A stretch of 64,000 nt of DNA from Pipra filicauda (lineage: Eukaryota; Chordata; Aves; Passeriformes; Pipridae): the NCBI RefSeq assembly GCF_003945595.2, contig NW_024104095.1, forward strand, positions 992,001 through 1,056,000. The letters are read 5' to 3'. The position numbers and the translations under genes are program-made. The notes under the pieces were generated by a model that was given only the letters and a program-made list of their open reading frames with translations, ran no database searches and was not told the origin of the DNA. This document shows, in pieces, positions 41,871 through 52,900 of the stretch (position 1 is the first letter of the stretch; the number at the start of each line of letters is the position of its first letter).

Positions 41871-44800
41871 AGCTTTTAGTGCACATTTCACTTTTACTTA
41901 GTGTAGTCAGTGGTGCTCCCAAAATTTTCTGAAATTACTGCTGCTTGTCTGCGTATTTCCTTTTCTTACCTCAGCCTTTACCTGGGCACTGATGAAAAAG
42001 CTCAGGTTTTATGGGGAGTTGTTTTCTTGCATATCATGAGCTGATTAAACATTTGGGAGAATGTTCTTTATTGTAAGAGGGTGGAAAAGAAGCTGCAGAT
42101 GAACCTGTTTGGTCAGTCCAGGCTGCCCGAAAACTGGAGAGCAGCGAGAAAGGATAATAGGGGTTCACAGTGCCAAATATTAGTTGTGCTTGGGAGTAAA
42201 TCTATAAATGCCTTTCACTCCTGTCACTTGGATCTCCACAATTCATCTGCTAATTAATTTGTTCATTCATCTGCTGATGAATCTAGAGGCAGACCTCTGG
42301 ATTGCCACTTTGCTGTGTGGTCAAGACATCTTCCCCCCCATCCCTGCTGGAGAGCAAGGTGGATGTGGCAGGGACTTCCTGGCTACCTCTGCCCCACTGC
42401 ATCAAAGTGCAGGCAGGAGGAGAAACGTAAGTAGGCAGCAAAGCAGGGGGTGGTTTCCCCAAACCTGAGCGTGGCCGTGCCTGGTGCCCCTCAGGAGCAG
42501 CCCAGGGGCTGCTGGTCCCCACTGCTCTCGTTGTACGTGGTCACAGACAAGTTCCTGCAGGTTTCACCCTGGTATTCCCCTTGTGCTCCCTCTGCTCTGG
42601 AGGAGGAGTCAAGCCCAGAGAACACCAGGAGTTACCCTGCAGTTTTCAGCCTCTCCCCCTGCTGTTCCCTCTGCCCTGCCTGGCTTTGGGCCTGTTATTG
42701 CTTGTTGGAATAGGAAATAAAGGGGAATTAATTCAAGTTGAAGATCAAGACATGCTGTCTGCATGATCAATTAGGAGGGCACAGGGAAATCTGTGTCTCT
42801 TCCCATTCATTGGTTATTCCATTAAAAGCCTCTCTCCTAATATATACTTATATATGCAGCCTGCTTTATGTGGCTTTTACCACATATGAAATGGAGACAT
42901 TGTAATCAAGGCAGTAATAATGTGGAATGATTAAAAGTAACTTCTGATTGTTTTGGCTTTAGTTGAACATATGGCCCAAAAGTGCTGACTTCAGACAAAA
43001 TGAGGTGGATAAAATGCCTCATTCCAGGTTGTGCTCATCCCTAAACACAACCATACCTTGTACAGTGAAACCAGCCTGGTATATGTTAAAAAAATAAATT
43101 AAAAAAATCAAATCTTTGTAGATTTGATTGTAGCTGGGTTGATGGGGCAGTCAGACGGCCCAAACCATCCTGCAGGGAATCATTTCCCATAAGAACATTT
43201 GTGGAGATTACAAAATACCGAATTTCTCTGAGGTCTGGAAATTATTTGTACGTCAGCATGTGAGATTGAGAATGAGTTAATTCAGCTTTATGGTAATTGG
43301 GGTGAACAGCACCTTCTGAGGGCTGTGAGTCAGGGCTGGGGAGCTGTGTGGTTTTGGGGTGGCAGCCTGTGTGGGGGCACGATGGTTCACCGGGTTGGGC
43401 CTCGTTATTCAGAGAAATTAGGAATTGGGGGAACTGCAGCACCTTTCAGCTGATTAAATAAGCCTTCAGGAAATACAGCAAAGTCACTGATCCAGAGTGA
43501 GTCAGAGGAGCAAGGAAAAAAAAAAAAGGAGGATACAGTGATTTTACAGTAAAGCAGTTCAGAACCTTCTGGCAGCCCAGTTCTGGGTGGTCTTTCCCAG
43601 TGTTAGTGGCAAAGTCTGAGCTTTTTTGGGAGCAAACTGCCCAGATTGCACTGAATTGCTCCTGGCAGGGTAGAAGTGCCAGGTCCAACTGCTGGACCAT
43701 GTGTTGTCAGTTCACATACACAGTTTGTTTTGAAGTAAATAGAAACTCTTTGTAAATACAGCTGGGAGAGCGTGGCCAGTGGAGAAGAGCAGCCAGAAGG
43801 GGTGTTGTGGCTGTACCAGGCTGCAGGACTGGGGCTGACTGGTGAGGACTGGCTCCCTGTCTCACTTGAAAACAGAGCAGAAGATACACCCCGAGTGATG
43901 GGAATCTGCAAGTTCCTGAAAAATTCTCAGGAAAATGGTGTAAGAGACAAAATCAAATCAACAGTTATGCCTTGGAGTGCACTCCAGAGGGTTCTGTTCT
44001 CTGCTCAGAGCAGTTGTGCTCTCTCAATTGCCAATATTTGCTGCTCTTGAACGAGTTTGATAAATGTCCTTCTGCTTTCTGAGCGCTGCTGGGTCGAAAC
44101 AAACCCCCGGGAATATCTTGTAAACTCCCTTCTAGTAAACAGTAAATAAAAGCGGTTGGTGTTTTGCCTGAAGAAATAAATATTGACTGCTTAGAAGAAT
44201 GGAAGGACTTTTCTTTTCCCTAAGAACTTTGGAGAGAGGACTAGGCAGTGGATTTGGAAAAGACACGGCAGCTTTGCTTGGATGTGCCAAATCCAGGAGA
44301 TTGATGTTCCCCTGCCTCCACGTTGGGTTGTCACTGGTGCTGCTTCCACAGAGGGACACCCCGGGTGATGTGCTGTCCCTGGAGTGCTGCTGGATGGGGA
44401 TCCCACGGGACTCCCATGCACGGTGATGCCTGGATCTGCTCATCCCTCTGTGGGCTGGAGCTGCCGCAGCGGAGGTGCCGTAACACACCCGTGCTGTTAC
44501 TCACCGGAGCGGTTTGTTTTTTCCCGTTTGTTTACTTAAAGAAAAGGGAAGGAACTTTCAGCTTGTCTTTTGCTCAATCGTTTCCCTTCACTGTGAGTAA
44601 AACCACGGCAATGGGCACGGAGCTGGATGTCACAGCTGGGGCTGTTGGGGCACCAGCAGCACAGCAGGAGGGGTGAGTCCTGTCTGGGGGTTGCACTCGC
44701 TTTTTGCTTTCCTTATTCCCTGGAGCTCCCGACTGAGCCGTGGGGAATGTCAGCGCTGGGAGAGCTTTGGGAACAAACTGCAGAGGGGGATTAATCTCCT

Positions 44801-45094
44801 GTTTCCCAACAGACACCCAGCTCTGGGAAAAGAGGGGGATGCCATGAGATGTGCTGGAGGGCTGGAGCTGGGAAATCCCAAATCCCTCGCTGTGGGATTT
44901 CCCTGTGAGGAGCAGGAATGGCTGAGCAGGCAGCCGAGAGGAGCCAGCTGGCTTTAGTCCCTCGCAGGAAAAAAACCCTTTCTTGGATTCCCCCTCTCTC
45001 CTCACCGGAGCTCCTGGAATCCGCAGCGCTGCGAGCTCTGCCCGAGCACCGACTGCGGGGGAAAGCACAGCGAGCCCTTTTATACCACCATGGG

Positions 45095-45275
45095 CTGCCC
45101 TCCTCCTCCTCCTCCTCCTGCTCTCCCCTCCCGGTGCTCCCGCCTTTGGGAGGATGGTCCTGCTCTGCTCAGCCCCAATGACTGACTTCAAACTGCCGCG
45201 ATTCCAATCTCTGTTCCTCGCTCCTGCCTCCTTTCTGTGGCTTCCCCCCCCTCCTCCTTCCCCCCCCCCCCTTCT
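45095..45275. repeat. C/T-rich low-complexity tracts upstream of CRISPLD2
   Basis: A (CCT)n run near 45098-45118 and long C runs near 45244-45272 lie just upstream of the presumed CRISPLD2 transcription start. The minus strand is G-run rich and could form G-quadruplexes. Confidence 0.8.
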
Positions 45276-45343
45276 TTTCGTTGTTACTCCGCACCCGTTG
45301 CCAAACCCTGGATGATCCATGCTTGTCCTCTTTGCCTGGAGAG

Positions 45344-45380
45344 CATAAATACCACTGGGGAGCTCTGTGAGACTGCACTT
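45344..45380 (+). promoter_or_regulatory. CRISPLD2: Probable TATA-type core promoter of CRISPLD2
   Basis: A TATA-like box cataaata at 45344-45351 sits about 165-200 bp before a consensus donor (agag/gtaagt at 45545) with no AG-type exon start needed. Transcription would start around 45375-45380. It lies at the end of a GC-rich stretch and upstream of the first coding exon, as expected for the non-coding first exon. This is inferred from position and motifs only. Confidence 0.5.
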
Positions 45381-45544
45381 GGTACGAGTTGCTGAGCTGA
45401 GACCTTGCACATCTCGCACCTCACGAGGCTTGTTCCATCCTTCTCCCCTTCTCCTAGCTTAAATATTTCAGATACATAATTTATTCTCCACAAGCAGGCT
45501 TGGAGAAGCTGCAATTACCTGGAGACTTGGGAGTACTCGGAGAG
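45375..45544 (+). other. CRISPLD2: Probable non-coding exon 1 of CRISPLD2 (5' UTR)
   Basis: The segment from the inferred start to the strong donor gtaagt at 45545 fits a 5' UTR exon. The mammalian gene also has its ATG in exon 2. Transcript evidence would be needed to fix the start. Confidence 0.5.
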
Positions 45545-46230
45545 GTAAGTGTAAAGTTTGGTCCCTGCTTCTGAAATGTGGTTTGGGGTGGGGGGTGTGT
45601 GCAAGAAATTACTTTTTTAAGAAGGCACAATTTTAGTAACTTCTCCAAAAAGTTGCCTGGATGGTATAAAATAACACAATACTGTCTGAACTTCCCTTAC
45701 TGTATGATCTGCAGAGGTTAATGTAAGATTAATAAACATTAATCTTGAATGAATGGGAGGAGTTTGCAAGTACAGGAGTGGATTTCTGTGCAAATAGAAA
45801 ATATGCAAGGGATGTTGTAGCAGTGTCTAAGAGCTGATGCCTGTGGGCACACCAGTGTTCTCCAGAGTTTGTGCAGCTTTGCTTTAAAGTCCTGTATTAA
45901 AGGAATTTCAGTGTCATCACATGTGGTGTCTGTTACCAGGGGGTTTTCTATGTGGTTTTACATAGAAACTCACCCACTTGGGTTCTGTGGGAGTGGATTG
46001 TAATGGAAGATTCAGATGTTTTGACCCACGGGCTTGAAGGTGCTGAATTTATGGTGTGTTCAGTGCAACGTATCAAGTTGTCCTGTGTCAAGGAACTTGT
46101 CATCCTGCTCTTCTTTGGAAGCCAACACAGTTCTTTAAGGCTTGAAATGTGTGCATCCCAGGTAAAGAGATGGGCTGGAGTTTAGTGCTTTAAGTATGTT
46201 GTGGCTTTATCACTGGATTTCTTTGCACAG

Positions 46231-46380
46231 GTTAGAAGCTGATCCCAGGCTAACCCAGGTTAGAAGCTGATCCCAGGCTAACCCAGGTTAAAAGCTGATC
46301 CCAGGCTAACTCATCCTAGATCCCAGGCTAACTCAGGTTAGAAGCTGATCCCAGACTAACTCAGTTTAGAAGCTGATTTA
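46231..46380 (+). repeat. 28-bp minisatellite, about 5 units
   Basis: Units of gttagaagctgatcccaggc taacccag start at 46231, 46259, 46287 and 46337. A shortened unit lies at 46315-46336 and a partial last unit from 46365. The first two units are identical; later ones carry one to several changes. Confidence 0.92.
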
Positions 46381-49039
46381 GAATGCTAGCTTCCCTCTGC
46401 TTTGCTCTTTTAGATGCTTTCCTGATATCCCAAGCTGACTTCTGCATTTTCCTGCCTTGTCAGCTTGTGCCATGTGTAACTCCACAGGTCTTGGGATGCT
46501 TTAGCTGCAAATGTCACCCATAACTCAGGAGTAGGCACCCACTCATGTACTTCACCAGGGAGGCAGTCAAAGCTCAATATCCATAAGGAATAAGGTGACA
46601 TGAGGACATCCTGAAGTACAGGAGTCAGCCTGCATGTGGCTTCAGCAGCCTCACATGCCAGGCTTCAGATGCAACCAGCTCTCCTGCTTTCCGTGCAAAG
46701 CAGACACCATCCATTAGCTGGGGAAATAGCTTTCTAAAAATAATGTTCTCCAAAGTCCAGTGCTGCTCTTTAACTCCCTCAGACCCCAGAAGAAGGCCTC
46801 CTCTCTGTCCCCACTTCGGACAGGCTTTTCAGCACACTAAGGAGTCGGTTTCTGCTGACTCAGTCATTTCTGATCGCTCCCAGATGTTTACCTGGCACCA
46901 GCATCAAGGGCCTGATGTGTTTAAAGGGAGGTTGTGCTAATGCTCCTCTTGAACCCTTTAAATCAACAGCAGAGGCTTCCTCAGCTGACTGTCAGCTGAT
47001 AATTTTCTGTGAATAATATCAAATTCCAACTCAAAGGCAACATGATTCCAACCTTCCCATATGAGGAGCTCCTGCTGGAGCCCGGAGGCATCGCCCCAGC
47101 TCTGCAGGGCACTTGGTCTGGCTGAGCTGCAACACGTGTCCCAGTGTTTCTTTGCACCTGGGCACCAGGGTATCGAGAGGCAGATGGATGGACATCTGAA
47201 ATCGATGAGAGCTCTCTGAAATGTGAGCATCTTCCTGCTGCTTTCAATTAGTTTGGCCAGGGAACTCTTTCCACTCTGTCCCTCTCCGATTCCTTTATCC
47301 TCCCTTCGGATGCTCAGCGCTCCCCACCTCGAGCCAAAAAGGAGGAAGGGATCCGCACACTCGAAGTGAAATAGAAGATAAAACCAAAGTGACCTAATTT
47401 TAGAGAGGTGCTGGTATCCCCTTGCTGTCAAATGGGATCCAGGGAAGCACATCCCGAGGAATAATGCACCATCTGTTGCGAGGTTTTTGGCTGGGTCGCG
47501 AAACCAGACGCGCTGGCTTCGCTGCGGAGCCGTGAGTGGGGCAGCTCCTCTGGCTCTCAGATGTTACAGCTGATTTTTTTTCAATCTGCCCTTTCTGAAA
47601 GTTCAGTGTTTGCCTTAAATGGGTGGTGGATTCGGGCTCCTATTTAGCAAAGGGCACCCGGCCAAGCGAGGGGTGCAACGGCAGCCTCTGAGCGCCGGCT
47701 GTTCCTCTGCCTCCAGGCCAGGCTGCAGGGAGAGCTGCCGCTGCTAAATGGCCACATTGTAAACGGCCGTGGCACTGCAACTATTTTTAAACTCCTGGGG
47801 AAGTGCCTCAAAGTAGGAATTGTTCCCTGAATTTGGGTCAGACAGCCTACAAAAGCTACAGCTCGTTTTGCTGCCCCTGCCCCTCTGTAGCCGGGTTAGA
47901 AAGTCAGGCTCCTGCTTGGGGGGAAGCGAATGCCACAAACAGGGCTGAGAAGAGGATGAGGTTAAAGGAATATTTGTCCCAGTGCCACTGAACGTCCTGT
48001 CTTCAGGTGTGCCTGGAGCTGGGGACAAGGCGTGTGTGTTGGACTTGCTCTGCAGAGCAGGAAATGATGAGAAGCCGTTACCTAAACTGAACAAATTACA
48101 TCCTGCATTGTCCTACCCCGGCAAAGGCTTAATGTGCTGCCTGGAGAGAGGCTGAGGGCAGCTGGTTTTCATCTGCCTCAATATTCAGTACGAGAAAGAA
48201 GCCTCAAACAGGGACTTTGTCTTTTGTGTAGTCAACCAACAAGTTTTCAGGGTTTCTCAATAGTGTCAAAGTTTTTTTGAGGGTCCCTGTCTGTGCAAAG
48301 CACCTCATGCTTGCCACTGTCCTCCACAGTTGCTGTCGTGCTGGGTTTGGGGATCTGGGGCTTTGTGCTTGAGCGTAGCTTTTCCAGCTGGGAGCTGGAT
48401 GGCTTTTCCCTTCCTTGAATGGTTTCCAGCTCAGCTGGTCTCAGTGTGTCCAAATCCCGTGTCACTGGGATGAAACTTCTCGAATAATTCCTGCTAATCT
48501 GGGGTTTGTTTCCTGCTGCTGTGTAGGAATGCTTTCAGCATGGCTTTCAACACTGCTGTCAAAACCAGATCCTCACCTCATGTTGTAGGCAGGGATGGGG
48601 AAGCTTTCCTCCAAAGTTTTGTCCTAAAGAGGGAGATCCTGTGCTTGCACTGTCTGTACGGATGCTTCTTGCCCAGATTGATCCTGCTCCAGTGGCTCTC
48701 ACATCCCAGTAAGGAGCAGTGGGTGCTGCAGAGCCCTGCAGCAGCACAGACTGCCTTCCCTGAACAGCTCCTGATCTAGATAAAACCTGCCAAGACATGC
48801 AAGGATTGTTAGATGGCTAAATTGGAGCAGGGGGGAGTTTGGGAATAGCAAGTGGAGTGGAAGCACCGTGGAGCAAGGGAGAGGGGTTAAACAAAGCTGT
48901 TCCCACCCGGCAATGACCAAATCAAAACCATCCCTCTGAGCCCGTTGTGCTGACAATGCTTCCAAGTGCACGGGAACACCTGATGTGGCCGCGGGAGGGC
49001 GGGTGCTCCGGCTGCTCTCCTGATCTTCCATAACTCACA

Positions 49040-49170
49040 TCCCTGGCCCTGATCCCGCCTTACGTGAAGCGCCGCGTCAGAGACACCCCCCATCCCCCCC
49101 GGGGCGTCACTGCCGGCAGGGATTGGCGTTGTTTGGTGTTCCGGTGACATTTCCCATAAAGAGTCGCTCT
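49040..49170 (+). promoter_or_regulatory. Candidate internal promoter upstream of CRISPLD2 coding exon
   Basis: A short CpG-rich patch holds ggggcgtcac (CRE-like half site, 49100-49109), gggattggcg (inverted CCAAT box, about 49119-49128) and a TATA-like cccataaag (49153-49161), in a plausible order and spacing. It lies about 570 bp before the CRISPLD2 start codon. It could be an alternative start for CRISPLD2 or an enhancer; sequence alone does not decide. Confidence 0.35.
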
Positions 49171-49653
49171 CACACAGCCTGGCAGCCGCCCTGCTGGGCT
49201 CCATCCCGAATAGCTCGTGCTGATGCCTGACCTCTGCGATCCGGCCTCCTGGGAATTTTACTTTCCCTTTTATTCATATCTGTTCTCTACTTTAGCAGCT
49301 GCTCTTTGTGGGAATAACTCCAAATGTCTCCCCTTCCTGCCTGTGAAGGGATGGAGCTGGGATTACTCAGAGCTGCTGGGCATTGTGGGGTGGCACCTCC
49401 ACCAAAGATGCTGGGGTGCAGGAGGCACCTTCTGCCATGTCTGGGGAGTCCCAGCACATCAGTGGTGTAATAAACTGAGTCCCCATCACTCAGGGTGTTG
49501 TTCGGGTCTTCCTGTCATTGGGGTGAATGGGAATTGTAGGTATCACTTATTTCCAAGCACAAATATGATCTGTGAGGCCTCATTGTTGGGTGATATATGC
49601 ACTGAGAGATTCTCTGGCACTGCCTTCACTGCCTGTTTTTCCCCAAATTCCAG

Positions 49654-49736
49654 ATCTGTGTTGAGCCATAGGAGTCCCAACAAGAAAACCTACTGTCACC
49701 TTCATCTTTGCTTCTACTGGCTGCAAAGGAAGAAGC
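49654..49736 (+). other. CRISPLD2: CRISPLD2 5' UTR part of exon 2 (inferred)
   Basis: The best acceptor before the start codon is tttttccccaaattccag ending at 49653. The 83 nt to the ATG contain no other ATG. A second possible AG (gccatag, near 49672) has a poor pyrimidine tract. Confidence 0.55.
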
Positions 49737-49979
49737 ATGAATCCTGCCCTGCCTTGGATCATTCCTCTTGGATGTGTACTGCTCCTGACAATGACAGCTG
49801 AATGCTTTATCTTGCCCAACTCGAGTCACCTGGAGAGCATCCTGAGTAAATATCAGGATGGGGAAGCTCACTCCAGATCCAAGAGAGCCATTTTATTCTC
49901 AGACAGACAGGAGATCCTGATGCTCCACAATAAACTGAGAGGTCAAGTTTACCCAGTGGCTTCTAATATGGAATACATG
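49737..49979 (+). CDS. CRISPLD2: CRISPLD2 exon 2 (start codon, signal peptide, CAP start)
   Basis: The ATG at 49737 has A at -3. The first residues, [20 protein letters not shown], form a hydrophobic signal peptide, with cleavage likely near AEC-F. Next come [20 protein letters not shown] and a dibasic furin-like RSKR at codons 47-50 (49875-49886). The CAP domain then opens with [20 protein letters not shown]. The exon ends after EYM with the donor gtgagt. NSS at 27-29 is a potential N-glycosylation site. Confidence 0.97.
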
Positions 49980-52900
49980 GTGAGTCTAGTGCCTGATACC
50001 TCACTTTGTTGCTACTTTTTGTATTTCCTAACTGTATTTTAATTTTCCTTGAGGTGCGGGAGGTACAGCAAATTTCCTCTGAAGTAAGTTTTTCTCAAGA
50101 GGTTTCCTGAAGCAATTTCATTCCAGAGTGAACGATGCTTTAGATCATTGGACTGTTTTGGTTGGAAAGGGCTGCTAATGGGTCATCGAGTCCATCCACT
50201 GCATAGTTTCAGGACTGGTTCCATTATTCATAAATGAGGTCTGGCCCAGCCCTGGATGCATCTCCGGTGATGGCAATTCCACAGCCTGCCTCAGCAGGTT
50301 CTTCCATTACCTTAATGTCATAAAAGCATCAAATTTTCCCTAGTGTTTAACCCATGTTCTCCCTGTGAAAGGTTTCAGGCTGCTTGGAGTGTTTTGGGAC
50401 ACCACAGTCTGCTCAGAGGATCTTCTGATGGTCTTTGGGTTGCCATCAGCTACCACCCAACGCTGGAGGTGGCATCTGTCCTCTTGTCATACACTGATCA
50501 CCAGAGCTTATCCACGTGAGCCAAACATCCAGGATGCTGCTGGGAATCTGCTCTGGGCCACAGAGAAACAGGGCTTGAGAAATGTGGCTCCACTTGCAAA
50601 GAATTTGAATCACTGGAAAAAGCTGGAAGGACTTTGAGAGTTTATGGGTGGATGGGTCAGTGCTATTGGCTTTTTGTAGTTCAGGAAACCAAAATAAAAG
50701 TTTAGTCAATGTACTCTCCCACTTCAGAGGGAGAACTTAAAGGTTTGAGAATGAAATATGCCTTTGCCATCAACAATTCCCATGAATAGCTTTTCTTCAC
50801 TTGATGCCAGAGACCCTCCTTTGAGCTATTTTTGCTGTGCCATCAAAATATTACAGGGCCACAAAATGATGTAGGCAAATAATTATTTTTTGTGTGCCTT
50901 TTCCCAGTGTGCAAATATAGTTCTGACCAAGGCTAGTCTGACTTCAATGTGCACTTCTGCTGACGGATCCGGTGATTAATGATTTGTTAAGACCGTTTTT
51001 AAAAGGGTAAAAGAAAAGTACACTTGAATGTCATATAAAATTGTTTGCCAGCTGTGCTGAAATGAGGGCTAGAAATGGAAAATCTTGCCTTTTGTGACTC
51101 TAAGGAGAAGAAAAAGAGAAGGGAGGGCAGAGGACATTGAGGAAGGACAACTGTCTGTGGGTTGGTCCCCACCAGCACTCACCCTGCCGGTCTCCTGGAG
51201 TGCTTTTGTCAGGCATCTCGTGCCTTTCTAAGAACCAGTGATTGTATCTCTTCTTCAGCGGCTCTCACGTTATCCTGCAGGGAAGTACTGCCAGAAGAGG
51301 CAACTTGATTGACTTCCAGAGGGTAAACACAGAGCATGAGCAAGCCCAGTGTGTTTGGGTTGGCTCTGGGGATGGCAGAGTGCTGTGGACTGTCCACTGC
51401 CCGGCTGCTGTTTGCGCTCGCGGCGCGGTTACACTTCTCTGTTTGCCTTTGCTCAGGGAGCTTTTCTAGTGGTTTTTATGGCTGATTGAGGGCAAATGAA
51501 AGGGCCTTATGTGCTGTGAAGAAAGGAGCTGAGTATAAGATGGTGCTGCTTGGAAGGGCCATAATCAGCCTTTCATGTGTTCGTGTTTACCCAGGATGAC
51601 TTGGAAACGCCGTGTATAAGCTGAACAGGAATTTCTCTTTAATCCTTTGTCCTGCATAGGACATTTCTCATTTGGACTCGTTTAAGAGGATGGTCTGTCT
51701 TTAGTACCACAGATAAACTTTTCTCTTTCCCTTTGGTGCCCATGTGGAGTGTCACCAGCGACGTGCAGCGATAATTTGGGGATAAGTAGGTAGAGCATGT
51801 TCTTGCCCATCCATCTCCAAACACAGCCTTGTGAAAGTCCTTTCTCCCAGCTCCATATCTGATGCATTTAAGTGATCTAAAATGGCAATGGGGGCAAAAG
51901 TATTCCAGGAAACGGACATATTTAACTACTACAGGATGAACTTAAGTTGTTGGACACTGTTGATAAGAAACCAATACCAAACTGGGGCCTATGACTTATC
52001 TGGAGATGAAAAGAATTATGTACATATGGGATAAAGGTGAAGTAGACTGAAAAAATGAAGAAAGATACAGTTTAGCTGCTGGGTTTGTGTAATTAATTGA
52101 AAGTTGGCACAGGTATTCAGTGTTAATGGAAAATGAGTGAGCAGTGCACAACTTCCTGATGAAGCTGGGCCAGTACAGAATTACCTTAACCCCTCTAACA
52201 AATCTATGATCGACACTTCCACTGCGTGTTTGGACTTTGTAACAGCAGTGGATGGGTGCCAAGACCAAAACAAACCCCTTGTTAATAGGCCCAGAGTAAA
52301 AAGAACATAATGGACCCAGAGTAAAAAAAGGACATAATAGATCCTAAGGCATTGTGACCTTTTAATATGGCTTAGTCAGATGGCTTTCAGCAGTGATGAA
52401 AGACAGAAATCTTTCCTCTTGCGGCGGCCTCAGAGACAGCTGGAGAAAGCAAAATTGTTCTCAGTGCAGATTGCTGGAAGGAAAATAGTTTGTTTTCATG
52501 TATAAGGTATGCATCCTTCCTCCCAACTGTAGGGTGCTGACTTTCCCTGTCAGGATGGGATAGTATTTCTGTGGGGGTTAGCAAAGCACATCCAGTGCTC
52601 TGCCAGGACATGTCAGCCCTGAAGTTTCATGGCACTTTTAAAAGTAAGCTGCCAGTATTGCAGAAAGTCTAAGCTGGGGAGGATAATGAGTGAGTAACCT
52701 GATCACTGGAATTCAGATGTCTGGAGTTAGGTTTACAAAATCCTGAGGCTGAGTAAGTAGACTTTTTGTGGGATGTGTTCTTACTAAATCTGAACCTACA
52801 AGTTGTAGCCTAACGTGTATGCCATGCATATATTTTATATATATAAGATATACTGTACTTTCAAAAGCCATTATGAATTTTCAGGAGTGAAAAAGACAGT

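Larger units (their letters stand above)
39221..45374. other. Intergenic region between USP10 and CRISPLD2
   Basis: About 6 kb with no gene I can support. It has a CR1 fragment at 41684-41870, (TTA)n-like sequence near 41570-41610, and C/T-rich low-complexity sequence from about 45095 to the presumed CRISPLD2 promoter. The largest open frame (minus strand, 44574-45419) lies over the GC-rich promoter and has no recognisable domain. Confidence 0.7.
45545..49653 (+). other. CRISPLD2: CRISPLD2 intron 1 (inferred)
   Basis: The inferred first intron, about 4 kb. It holds a 28-bp minisatellite (46231-46380) and a CpG-rich, promoter-like patch near 49040-49170. No coding gene is recognised; the open frames at 46958-47452 and 48699-49204 (minus) show no domain. 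Confidence 0.55.

Noticed and set aside
44574..45419. 281-codon minus-strand open frame upstream of CRISPLD2
   Set aside because: It lies over GC-rich promoter sequence and simple C/T tracts, encodes low-complexity Arg/Gly-rich text, and shows no domain. GC-rich DNA often yields such frames by chance.
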